A stretch of 64,000 nt of DNA from Liminaster sp017519885 (GTDB lineage: Bacteria; Bacteroidota; Bacteroidia; Bacteroidales; UBA3663): positions 62,001 through 126,000 of the forward strand of contig JAFWRO010000060.1 in NCBI GenBank assembly GCA_017519885.1, in the 5' to 3' direction. A program made the translations under genes and the position numbers. Shown in pieces: positions 7,330-14,200 of the stretch. Numbering within the stretch: position 1 is the first letter of the stretch; each line of letters starts with the position of its first letter. The notes beneath the pieces are model-generated. The model ran no database searches, was not told the DNA's origin, and saw only the letters and a program-made list of their open reading frames with translations.

Positions 7330-8325
7330 ATGACATCCATCGACAAGAACATCTTGGTTGGCAAATACCAGCGGGCAGACGAGAACAATCGTTTGCTCTC
7401 TGCCTATCGTCCCTTGCCTCCCGAAACGTTGAAATCACTTCGAGAATATTATCGCGTTGGACTTACCTACACGAGCAACGCCATCGAGGGGAACAGTTTG
7501 ACCGAATCGGAAACCAAGGTGGTAATCGAGGACGGCCTTACCATCGAGGGGAAACCACTTCGCGACATCTACGAGGCTGTTGGTCACGCAAAAGCCTACG
7601 ATTTTCTGCAAGAGATTACCGAAAAGAAGCAATTGGAGGAAGAAGACATACTGACGCTGCATCGGATATTTTATCAGCAGATCGACCCGGAAAAGGCAGG
7701 CGTCTATCGCAGCGTGAAGGTATTTATAAGTGGTAGCCGCTATGCTGTCTCTCCCGTAGCCAGGATAGCCGAAGATATGCGCAAATTGGTCAACTGGTAC
7801 AATCGTAACGAGAAGAAGCTCCATCCCATCGAGCTGGCAGCCGAACTCCACCTGCGCTTCGTCTTCATACACCCGTTCATCGATGGAAATGGAAGGGTAT
7901 CGCGTCTGCTTATGAATCTTGCCTTGCTTCGCAACGGATTTACCATAGCCATCATCCCCGCCATTTTGCGCCATGAGTATATACGTTCGCTCGAAGCAGC
8001 ACATACCGATAAATCCATATTCTTCGACTTCATAGCCGATCGTGTGATAGCTACGCAAAGCGACCTTATCCGTCTGCTCAAGAGCCAGGATGATACTGTA
8101 AATACAACAAATGATACTGTAAATGATACTGTAAAATTGTCGATGACAGAGCGCTTGGTGCTCGATACCATTCGCAGTTTCCCCACTTTTACCTACGAAC
8201 AACTTGCTAACCAATGCCTTCTCTCCCGTCCTACCATAGCTCGCACCATCAAAACCCTCCAAAATCGTAATCTCATTCGTCGCATCGGTTCAGACAAAAC
8301 AGGACATTGGGAAGTGATAGGATGA
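7330..8325 (+). CDS. Fic-domain protein with N-terminal inhibitory motif and C-terminal winged HTH
   Basis: 331 residues from ATG 7330, placed just after a good promoter; a longer frame from 7192 would overlap the HTH gene and the promoter. Fic enzymes transfer AMP or related groups to protein hydroxyls. The active motif HPFIDGNGRVSR is at 181-192. SNAIEGN at 49-55 fits the inhibitory [S/T]xxxE[G/N] motif, here N-terminal (class II), so activity is likely self-restrained. Residues about 270-331 form a winged HTH (TYEQLANQCLLSRPTIARTIKTL), hinting at DNA binding and autoregulation. The linker DTVNTTNDTVNDTVK is encoded by a 13-nt DNA repeat that recurs at and after the stop codon. Confidence 0.9.
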   Translation: MTSIDKNILVGKYQRADENNRLLSAYRPLPPETLKSLREYYRVGLTYTSNAIEGNSLTESETKVVIEDGLTIEGKPLRDIYEAVGHAKAYDFLQEITEKKQLEEEDILTLHRIFYQQIDPEKAGVYRSVKVFISGSRYAVSPVARIAEDMRKLVNWYNRNEKKLHPIELAAELHLRFVFIHPFIDGNGRVSRLLMNLALLRNGFTIAIIPAILRHEYIRSLEAAHTDKSIFFDFIADRVIATQSDLIRLLKSQDDTVNTTNDTVNDTVKLSMTERLVLDTIRSFPTFTYEQLANQCLLSRPTIARTIKTLQNRNLIRRIGSDKTGHWEVIG

Positions 8326-8358
8326 TACTGTAAATCATATTCCAATGATACTGTAAAT
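8090..8358 (+). repeat. Five ATGATACTGTAAA repeats inside and just after the Fic gene
   Basis: Copies begin at 8090, 8111, 8123, 8322 and 8345. Four read ATGATACTGTAAAT and the one at 8123 ends in AAAA. Three encode the DTVN linker. The fourth spans the Fic stop codon (TGA 8323-8325). The fifth is intergenic. They may be operator half-sites for the Fic HTH domain or a spreading repeat. Confidence 0.7.
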
Positions 8359-8369
8359 TTGAAATAGAT

Positions 8370-8739
8370 ACTCTGTCGGCCGTGAGAGTGCTTCCGCAGA
8401 TGTAGCAAATACTCTGACGGCCGTTATAATATTCCATCCCGTAGCATAGTGAACTCTATCGGCCGTCGAAGTACTCCATCATTTCGTGGAAATACTCTGT
8501 CGGCCGTCATAATGCTTGCGCAAATTGCGGAAGTACTCTGTCGGCCGTTAGAGTATTTCCGCAGTTGTAGCAAGTACTCTATCGGCCGTTGGAGTATTCC
8601 ATCCTGCAGCATAAAGTATTCTGTCGGCCGTGAGAGTACAATTTCCCATAGCATAAAGTACTCTGTCGGCCGTTACGATACTTGCGCAAAATGAGGAAGC
8701 ATTCTGTCGGCCGTCAGAGTGCTTCCTCCAAAGTAGATT
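8370..8739 (+). repeat. Nine-unit tandem array of 41/42-bp units with a dyad core
   Basis: Units begin at 8370, 8411, 8453, 8494, 8535, 8576, 8618, 8660 and 8701. The core is ACTCTGTCGGCCGTNAGAGT, a dyad with ACTCT/AGAGT arms around CGGCCG. The intervening stretches of about 20 bp fall into related classes: TTCCGCAG...GTAGCAA (units 1, 5), CC...TAGCATA or CAGCATAA (units 2, 6, 7) and CTTGCGCAAA...GGAAG (units 4, 8). The array fills most of the 494-bp gap after the Fic gene. No gene is credible in it. Confidence 0.9.
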
Positions 8740-8742
8740 AAA

Positions 8743-8830
8743 AGACCCCCTCTAATCCCCCTGCTTAGGGGGAAGAATATTGTCCGGGACTTGGTTAAAG
8801 TCCCCCTAAGCAGGGGGATTTAGAGGGTCT
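8743..8830. repeat. REPIN-like element 1
   Basis: Two inverted arms, 8743-8776 and 8801-8830, each contain the hairpin TCCCCCTGCTTAGGGGGA or its complement and an outer AGACCC(CC)TCT. The middle is 24 bp. The right arm overlaps the 3' end of the HTH gene and supplies its stop codon. Confidence 0.85.
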
Positions 8831-9239
8831 TCTGCTCTTTGAGCAGCCATTCGAGTGCGGAAGTGCCGCAAAAGCGCTTGAAGACGTGCGACATCACTAC
8901 TTCCGACCGCCATCCGCAGCGTAGTGCAGTCTCTTTGAGCAGTCTGACCATATCTTTCTTCGTGAGGCTCTCGTTGCTCAGTTCTCCGAGGCGCTTGCGA
9001 AGCCAGTCCTGTGCCTGCAACACTCGCCAATGGGTGATCACATCCACAAGCCGTGTACCTGTCAGCATAAACCAGGCAGAGCGAAGGTCTCGAACCTTGA
9101 CATCCATCAGCAGCGCCACATCTTCCGGATAGATGAGCTTGTAATGCCTGAGGATGTTGAGGACTTCATCGACAATCACCTCGCCAGTTGGCTGTCTTGC
9201 GTGGTACATCTCCTCCACGCTCTCTACGATATGTTTCAT
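8820..9239 (-). CDS. AraC-type HTH protein lacking a sensor domain
   Basis: 139 residues. The C-terminal half matches an AraC/XylS DNA-binding domain: RVLQAQDWLRKRL, then LLKETALRCGWRSEVVMSHVFKRFCGTSALEWL, with the second helix-turn-helix at about 105-132. The N-terminal 45 residues carry no recognisable ligand domain, so it is a short regulator of unknown signal. Its last codons (KTL, stop) come from the right arm of the REPIN at 8743-8830, and another REPIN at 9250-9360 lies just upstream of its start, so the gene is bracketed by repeats. Possible targets are the neighbouring amidase or Fic genes, but no operator can be named. Confidence 0.75.
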   Translation of the reverse strand: MKHIVESVEEMYHARQPTGEVIVDEVLNILRHYKLIYPEDVALLMDVKVRDLRSAWFMLTGTRLVDVITHWRVLQAQDWLRKRLGELSNESLTKKDMVRLLKETALRCGWRSEVVMSHVFKRFCGTSALEWLLKEQKTL

Positions 9240-9249
9240 AGTAATTTGA

Positions 9250-9360
9250 AGACCCCCTCGGTCCCCCTGCTTAGGGGGAAGACCTGAGGGTCGAAATTAT
9301 AGTTAGTGATTTTGATTGGACTTAGTTCTTCCCCCTAAGCAGGGGGATTAGAGAGGGTCT
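9250..9360. repeat. REPIN-like element 2
   Basis: Arms 9250-9282 and 9327-9360 are inverted copies of the same hairpin unit as at 8743 and 12893, with a 44-bp middle. The right arm contains the last codons and the TAA stop of the amidase gene. The left arm lies 10 bp from the HTH gene start. Confidence 0.85.
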
Positions 9361-10061
9361 GATATATACCTGTACTCGACAGAGGCAGGAGGATCGAGGC
9401 AAGGACATGCCTTGCGGGGATTCAGTTCGCAGTGACCCACGATGCGTGCCTCGGGATAGATCTCGTGAAGGATGCGCAGCACCTCGTCAAGTGCTACCAT
9501 CTGCTCGGCAGTGCGGTTGTCCTCGTACTTGACATCGGGGCTGCACGAGTGACCGCCCTCATAGCAAATACCGATGCTGTTGGTATTGTAGCCTTTCACG
9601 TGGCAACCTCGCTCAGCAACAGGACGACAATAGAACAAGGTACCATCACGCCGTACATAAATGTGATAGCCTGGATATGCACCATAGCCTTTGATGCGAT
9701 GGCTGCGCATCAGCTTCTCGATGGTGAAGTCCTGGTCGGGACGCGTGTCCGAGCAGTGGAGCACCAGCAGGTCAATCTTCCTCGTTGAATGATGACAGTC
9801 CCATTGCAGCGAGTATAACACCTGCGACCTTGGCAACAGTCTTGAGCAGTTCGACGAATAGGTTGCGCCGACATGTTCGGCGGCAATCACGTCGGATTCG
9901 CTCTTCGAGCTCGTCATCAGCCCCGCCGCAGGAGGCTGGTCGTCCTTTTCGTCCTTCTTCCTCCGTGGGCGCGGAGGGCACGGATTCTCTTCGGGTGGTG
10001 TCACGAGGCGTAGCATCCACAGTATCCTGAGGAGTACTTTTGCAATCTTTTTCCATTCCAT
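9348..10061 (-). CDS. N-acetylmuramoyl-L-alanine amidase (Amidase_2/PGRP type)
   Basis: 237 residues as drawn. Residues 93-237 are a type 2 amidase domain that cuts the peptide from peptidoglycan: KIDLLVLHCSDT (first zinc His), YHIYVRRDGTLFYCRP, NSIGICYEGG, and VGHCELNPRKACPCLDPP (His and Cys ligands). Residues 1-92 do not belong to the family and overlap another plausible frame. The usual start of this family (M-R-K-I-D) falls at an ACG codon (minus strand, first base 9794). Related amidases sit beside HU-like and primase genes in Bacteroides cassettes. The C-terminus SDPL and stop are provided by the REPIN arm. Catalytic function is well supported; the N-terminus is not. Confidence 0.8.
   Translation of the reverse strand: MEWKKIAKVLLRILWMLRLVTPPEENPCPPRPRRKKDEKDDQPPAAGLMTSSKSESDVIAAEHVGATYSSNCSRLLPRSQVLYSLQWDCHHSTRKIDLLVLHCSDTRPDQDFTIEKLMRSHRIKGYGAYPGYHIYVRRDGTLFYCRPVAERGCHVKGYNTNSIGICYEGGHSCSPDVKYEDNRTAEQMVALDEVLRILHEIYPEARIVGHCELNPRKACPCLDPPASVEYRYISDPL
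9772..10056 (-). CDS. Possible small membrane protein overlapping the amidase 5' part
   Basis: An alternative 94-residue frame, opposite in register to the amidase N-terminal extension. It is charged and Arg-rich to residue 67, then has a hydrophobic segment LLKTVAKVAGVILAAMGL and ends SSFNEED. Its stop overlaps the canonical start region of the amidase domain. If real, it would be a small membrane protein translationally coupled to the amidase, comparable to the small peptides found before amidases in Bacteroides cassettes. Codon composition does not decide between the two frames. Confidence 0.35.
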   Translation of the reverse strand: MEKDCKSTPQDTVDATPRDTTRRESVPSAPTEEEGRKGRPASCGGADDELEERIRRDCRRTCRRNLFVELLKTVAKVAGVILAAMGLSSFNEED

Positions 10062-10077
10062 AACTAAGTTTTTAATG

Positions 10078-10161
10078 TCACACAGATTCCACTGAAATCA
10101 CAGATTTTGTTAGGCCACATTCGCGATACATTATCTGTGTCTATCCGTGAAATCTGTGTGA
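10078..10161. repeat. Inverted-repeat element TCACACAGATT ... AATCTGTGTGA
   Basis: Perfect 11-bp inverted arms at 10078-10088 and 10151-10161 enclose 62 bp that also contain internal AATCACAGATTTT and TATCTGTGTC. It occupies the gap between the DUF6261-like gene and the amidase. It resembles REP-like spacer repeats but differs in sequence from the REPINs nearby. Confidence 0.7.
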
Positions 10162-10168
10162 CCTTTGT

Positions 10169-11236
10169 TTAGAACGAAACCTCGTCGCCATTTACGACGC
10201 CGTTGTCAGAGGGCTGGTTGGGATCGGTGGTGTTGCCTCCTTCGGAGGGGTTCGAAGGGTTCGAGGGGTTCGAAGGGTTGCTCCCGTTGGTCGCGTCCGA
10301 GGGAAGCGAAGGGTTGTTCGACCCACCATTGTCCTGAGAGTCCCCAGAGTCCGTAGAGCCTGAGCCACCGCCATTGCCCGAGCCGCTGTTGTCGGATCCA
10401 GAGCCGCTGCCTGAACCGCCCTGGTCATCGGGAGTGGTGTTCGAAGAGTCGTCGGGGTTGGTGTTGCCACCTTCACCACCTTCGCCTTCGCCCTCTTCAC
10501 CCGTGCCATTGCTGATGCGCTGGTTGTAGCGACGCTTGGCATCAGCAAGCAGCACGTTGAGCACGCCGATGAACGTCTGACAAGCGGTGGCCTTCTCGGC
10601 ATTCGCCGTTTCGGTCGAGTTGGCGAGGTACTGGACGATGAAGCATACCTGCTGGTAGAGCGCGTACATCTCCTGACGGAGCTTCAGGGTCAGACCCGTG
10701 TCACCTGCGGCTCGTTCAGTGGCACGCGAGTTGTAGGCCGCGATGAACTCGTTGTTGGCGTCCTCCAGCGCCTGCAGGTCCTCGGTGATGCCGAGAGCTG
10801 CGATGCCGTCGTCACCGAGCTTGTCGTTGAGGTCGAAGATGAAGCCCTGCAGGATGGCGCTCTCCTCCTGGTAAGGCAGCTGCGGCACCTTGGAGGTGTA
10901 CTTCGCGAGCAGGTGCGTCTTCACCACGTCCTTGACGGCCTTGATGGCGGCACTGTCCTCAGCGACTTCGACCATCTGGAGGCGCAGGCGGATGCGCTTG
11001 TAGGTCTGGTCGCGCTTGAGGTCAGTCTCGAGCATTGCTGCGGTGTACTCCGAACCGGTGGTCGTGTAGACCTGGTCGATGAGCTTCTGCAGCGTGGTGC
11101 CGAAGTTGGGAAGGACTTCGACGAGGCCGAGCTTCGTCGGATCGTTGGTGGTGATGGCTTTCTGAAGGTTGATCATAAAGCCGGTGAACTCAGCATTGTT
11201 GAGCTTGGAAATTGAGAAAGTGTTAATTGTAAACAT
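10169..11236 (-). CDS. DUF6261-like protein with Ser/Gly/Asn/Pro-rich tail
   Basis: 355 residues. Residues 1-235 are helical, starting MFTINTFSISKLNNAEFTGF, with heptad-like stretches and no signal peptide; this resembles Bacteroidales DUF6261 proteins (family recalled, unverified; function unknown). From about residue 236 the tail is low complexity: Gly/Glu, then Ser/Gly/Asp/Asn runs and four NPS repeats around 319-331. The tail is encoded by degenerate GC-rich repeats and may vary between strains. It has its own promoter at 11353-11383 on the minus strand and may be co-transcribed with the amidase through the inverted-repeat gap. A structural or phage-like surface role is possible but unproven. 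Confidence 0.65.
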   Translation of the reverse strand: MFTINTFSISKLNNAEFTGFMINLQKAITTNDPTKLGLVEVLPNFGTTLQKLIDQVYTTTGSEYTAAMLETDLKRDQTYKRIRLRLQMVEVAEDSAAIKAVKDVVKTHLLAKYTSKVPQLPYQEESAILQGFIFDLNDKLGDDGIAALGITEDLQALEDANNEFIAAYNSRATERAAGDTGLTLKLRQEMYALYQQVCFIVQYLANSTETANAEKATACQTFIGVLNVLLADAKRRYNQRISNGTGEEGEGEGGEGGNTNPDDSSNTTPDDQGGSGSGSGSDNSGSGNGGGSGSTDSGDSQDNGGSNNPSLPSDATNGSNPSNPSNPSNPSEGGNTTDPNQPSDNGVVNGDEVSF

Positions 11237-11352
11237 AGTTTCTTTGGTTTTAATTAAACATAAAGGTTAACGGAAAAAAGTAGTTTCTTTGGTGTGAATC
11301 TCGCATTTCAAGTCGCATTCCGGACTGCTCCTATCCCTTTGATTTCACGGCG

Positions 11353-11383
11353 CAAAGTTACGAAAAATATTCGACATTTCCAA
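11353..11383 (-). promoter_or_regulatory. Bacteroidetes promoter for the DUF6261-like gene
   Basis: On the minus strand TAACTTTG (11360-11353) with TTG (11383-11381), the same 23-base offset as the other promoters. The leader is about 110 nt and contains a repeated TAGTTTCTTTGGT near 11236 and 11280. Confidence 0.7.
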
Positions 11384-11427
11384 ACATTTAACAAAGTAAT
11401 TTAGCAAAACTAATCGATTTTTTAAGC

Positions 11428-11576
11428 CCGTTGCAGCGTTGCAGCGTTGCAGTTAAAAAAACTCTATTTTTTTGCCCAAAAATAGTTTTATATTTATATA
11501 TATATAAATATAAATTCCAACTTTGACTTTTTCGTAATAGGCTTACATCAACTGCAACACTGCAACGGTGCAACGC
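11428..11576. repeat. Inverted pair of GTTGCAGC-octamer repeats (copies 2 and 3)
   Basis: A plus-oriented 27-nt copy at 11428-11454 faces a minus-oriented copy at 11550-11576, with 95 bp of AT-rich DNA between them, including an 18-nt alternating TA tract near 11490. This is a REPIN-like geometry with a different repeat. It ends 77 bp before the RAYT promoter starts. No gene is credible here, although a 72-residue minus-strand frame crosses it. Confidence 0.8.
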
Positions 11577-11652
11577 TCGGAATACTCCCAATGGATAGTT
11601 ATACACCTAAGGTGGTGTTTTATCAAAAATCACTAAATAATCAGCAATATAT

Positions 11653-11683
11653 TTGGCCACGTTGAAAAGATTGCTTATCTTTG
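11653..11683 (+). promoter_or_regulatory. Bacteroidetes promoter for the RAYT gene
   Basis: TATCTTTG at 11676-11683 with TTG at 11653-11655 (23-base offset). It shows that the coding start must be the ATG at 11711, not an upstream TTG at 11681. Confidence 0.75.
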
Positions 11684-11710
11684 CGGCGCATATTCAATCG
11701 CTATTCGACC

Positions 11711-13084
11711 ATGACACCCTCTCATCGTCCGCATTGCAATGGCCACGATTACTATGAGCGTGGCATCTATCTCATCACCATAGTGGTTGCCAATCGCGAC
11801 CACCTCTTCGGTGAGCTCAATATGGATATCGCCAATCCCGGCGTGAATCTTACACCACTGGGACGGGCGGTGCTGGAGATATGGGAAAACACTCCCACTT
11901 TTCAGCAGGAAAGAGGCCGCAACATAAGCGCCCTCGCGGCTGTTGCCATGCCTGACCACTTCCATGGTGTCCTTTTCGTTAAGGAGCGTATGGACGTGAG
12001 CGTTGGTGATGTGATCTGCGGTTTCAAAACCGCCTGCACCCAGCGCTGGCGGGCACTCTTGAATGGATCTCAGCCATATACGGCTGAGAACGGAGACAAA
12101 GACGCACCGCACGCTGAGAACGGAGACAAAGACGACCCGACCGCTGAGAACAGAGACAAAGACGACCCGACCGCCGCGTCCCTCTCTTTGTCTCAGTCGC
12201 AGCCGCATGTGGCTGCAACAACACCAACGCCAACACCCGACCCGCACCGCATGTCGCGCGCGCAGCGCGCAAAGTACTACGCCTCACACCCACGCGAGCA
12301 GCGGCCGCTGTTCGATGATAACTACGACGATTCGTTCCTGTGGAGAAAAGGGCAGCTGCAGGCGATGATAGCCTATGTGCATGACAACCCGCGGCGGGCC
12401 ATACTGAAGGCGCGCGTGCCGCAGTTCATGCAAAGCTGCCTGTGCCTCACCATTGGTGGGGTGCGCTACTCGGCCTTCGGTAACTTCCTGTTGCTGCGCA
12501 AGCCGCTGAAGGCTCAGGTGTTCTGCCATCGCATGGCGCGCATGGGGCAACTCACCCTCGAAGAGCGCCTCGCGAATGGCTACACCGCCCTCCCCTATGC
12601 ACCCGACATGCGCACCAAGGTGCGCTACATCGACACACTGGCGTGGCAGCTCGATCGCGACGCATGGATCAAGGATGCCCAAGAGGGCACCGTGCTCGTC
12701 ACTCCCGGCATCTCACCTGGCGAACTTGCCATGAAGAACATCGCCATCGAAAACCGTCTCCCACTCATCCATCTCCAGAAGGAGCCCATCACCCGCAAGC
12801 CCGAAGGTGAGCGCTTCTATGCCTGTGCCGAAGGCTCGCTCCTTATCCTTGCACCATGGCCTGAGGATCTCGACGCGATGCCTAGACAACTTAGACCCCC
12901 TCTTTCCCCCTGCTTAGGGGGAGGAACTAAGCTCGGACAAACAAGTCTTCCCCCTATGCAGGGGGATAGAGAGGGTCCCTCCGATTACGACCGCTTCCAC
13001 AACATGAACCACCTTGCCGAGCAGATATGCAAGATGGACACCGTCAATTTCTCGTTTAGTTTCCGTATAGTGAGTGAAGGTTGA
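11711..13084 (+). CDS. REP-associated tyrosine transposase (RAYT) with C-terminal Rossmann-like domain
   Basis: 457 residues from ATG 11711. The N-terminal part is a Y1/HUH single-strand transposase: DYYERGIYLITIVV, then MPDHFHGVLF (HUH His83/His85), and a candidate catalytic Tyr205 in DDNYDDSF, followed by AYVHDNPRRA typical of RAYTs. Between the HUH motif and Tyr lies a linker with three 10-residue repeats. Residues about 240-457 (TPGISPGELAMKN, PLIHLQ, ACAEGSLLILAPW) resemble the DprA/LOG-like tail seen on Bacteroidetes members. A REPIN is inserted in frame at about residues 395-422. RAYTs are known or proposed to mobilise REP sequences; three REPINs and an octamer-repeat pair lie close by. 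Catalytic residues are intact, so it may be active. Confidence 0.85.
   Translation: MTPSHRPHCNGHDYYERGIYLITIVVANRDHLFGELNMDIANPGVNLTPLGRAVLEIWENTPTFQQERGRNISALAAVAMPDHFHGVLFVKERMDVSVGDVICGFKTACTQRWRALLNGSQPYTAENGDKDAPHAENGDKDDPTAENRDKDDPTAASLSLSQSQPHVAATTPTPTPDPHRMSRAQRAKYYASHPREQRPLFDDNYDDSFLWRKGQLQAMIAYVHDNPRRAILKARVPQFMQSCLCLTIGGVRYSAFGNFLLLRKPLKAQVFCHRMARMGQLTLEERLANGYTALPYAPDMRTKVRYIDTLAWQLDRDAWIKDAQEGTVLVTPGISPGELAMKNIAIENRLPLIHLQKEPITRKPEGERFYACAEGSLLILAPWPEDLDAMPRQLRPPLSPCLGGGTKLGQTSLPPMQGDREGPSDYDRFHNMNHLAEQICKMDTVNFSFSFRIVSEG
12083..12172 (+). repeat. Three 30-bp tandem repeats in the RAYT linker
   Basis: Units start at 12083, 12113 and 12143, each encoding a variant of AENGDKDDPT. 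They keep the frame and lengthen the loop between the HUH and Tyr parts of the transposase. Confidence 0.85.
12893..12977. repeat. REPIN-like element 3, in frame inside the RAYT gene
   Basis: Arms 12893-12925 and 12946-12977 carry the same hairpin unit as elements 1 and 2. The frame stays open and reads as RPPLSPCLGGG ... LPPMQGDREGP. The flanking protein sequence (LILAPWPEDL before, MNHLAEQIC after) looks like one interrupted domain. Confidence 0.85.
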
Positions 13085-13180
13085 TGCCATAATCTTTGAT
13101 ATATCTCAAATTATTTATGACTTTTCGATCATTTTTGAATTTTTTTTGCAAATAATGATTCAAGTTTGGGAAAAATGTGC

Positions 13181-13188
13181 TATCTTTG
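13181..13188 (+). promoter_or_regulatory. Bacteroidetes -7 element for the three-gene operon
   Basis: TATCTTTG, 22 bp before the chosen start at 13211. A clear -33 TTG at the usual offset is lacking; TTG occurs at 13166. Confidence 0.55.
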
Positions 13189-13210
13189 CGGGCCAAAAAC
13201 TACAAATTAC

Positions 13211-14200
13211 ATGGCCCAATTTGCACATTATTATATAAGATTTATACAAGATTTTGCTCCATACGAATGGGAGAAAAGACAAGAACACTTGGGTGCCCTC
13301 TTTGAAAACAACGAGAGCATAAAGTTTGTTTCCGAAGAAGCCGATAAGCGCAGGGTGTACAAGCATCAGGTTTACCACCTGAATTGTGCGCCCAAGATAA
13401 TCGTGATGCGCCTTGCCAACGATATCGACATCCCCGTCGAACGCGACTTCAAGCCGGATACAGCGAAGGATGAGCCATCGTGCTTTGTCATCATTGACAA
13501 CCGCGACAACATGCGTACGGTGGCTATTCAAAGACGCAGGCAAACACGATGGTCACCCAACAATGTGGCAAAGATTTTGACAAACGTCATCGACACGAAC
13601 CTATATTCCCACTATTGCTACAAGTTCGAGATTCTTCCCGAATACTATCCCGAAGACCTCTACAAGGCTTGGGAACTGTTGCAGCAACACACGGCGAGTA
13701 TTCGTTTTGCGGTGCCCGACAAGAGCAAGTCGGAAATCTTGGCAAGGATTCAGGAATTGAAATCCAAACATGAGAATTACTTCGACGATTCTCTCATCGA
13801 ACCGCTCCTCCAGCTTGCCCTTGAGGCAAAGAAGGCAAAGTACAAGCATTTTTACACCGTGATGCCAGAGGACAGGAAATGCCCTCTTTATGTTGATAAA
13901 ACAACAGCCTTTATCCGCAACCTTGTAACATTGGCCGAAGCGTCAGGCGAACCCGTTGAACTTGTGACCAACAATGGCGGAACGTTCCGCTGTTTCGTTG
14001 ATAGTAATGAAGACAATATGGATAAGATCATCCATCGTGAGTTCGATACTCGATTGCTGGAACTCCTATTCGACGAACGCGACAAGGATGGCAAAAAGAT
14101 AGAACCCGAAGACCGAATAAAGGCCGAGGGCGAACTTCTCGAGATGATGAACGGCATGAAACATGAAGCAAGAATCGAAGAAGAGGAGACTGCAGCATGA
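13211..14200 (+). CDS. Uncharacterised protein A of a three-gene operon
   Basis: 329 residues from ATG 13211, chosen because a -7 promoter element at 13181 rules out the in-frame ATG at 13166. I do not recognise it. No signal peptide or membrane segment is seen. The N-terminal part (YYIRFIQDFAPYEWEKRQEHLGALFE) and the middle (VIIDNRDNMRTVAIQRRRQTRW, VAKILTNVIDTNL) read like an alpha/beta nucleic-acid-related protein, with a helical region about 160-240 and an acidic tail. It overlaps the next gene by 4 bp (ATGA), so translation is coupled. The setting beside a RAYT and primase suggests a defence or mobile-element role, but no motif proves it. Confidence 0.7.
   Translation: MAQFAHYYIRFIQDFAPYEWEKRQEHLGALFENNESIKFVSEEADKRRVYKHQVYHLNCAPKIIVMRLANDIDIPVERDFKPDTAKDEPSCFVIIDNRDNMRTVAIQRRRQTRWSPNNVAKILTNVIDTNLYSHYCYKFEILPEYYPEDLYKAWELLQQHTASIRFAVPDKSKSEILARIQELKSKHENYFDDSLIEPLLQLALEAKKAKYKHFYTVMPEDRKCPLYVDKTTAFIRNLVTLAEASGEPVELVTNNGGTFRCFVDSNEDNMDKIIHREFDTRLLELLFDERDKDGKKIEPEDRIKAEGELLEMMNGMKHEARIEEEETAA

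Noticed and set aside
8449..8694. Open frames through the nine-unit array on both strands
   Set aside because: The 41/42-bp period shifts frame at every unit, so the frames only reflect absence of stops; no promoter or start context.
8370..8739. CRISPR array
   Set aside because: Repeats of about 20 bp at 41-bp spacing look similar, but the spacers fall into related classes, the cores vary and no cas gene is near.
11388..11606. 72-residue minus-strand frame upstream of the RAYT
   Set aside because: Made largely of the inverted octamer repeats and AT-rich DNA; no promoter or homologous look.
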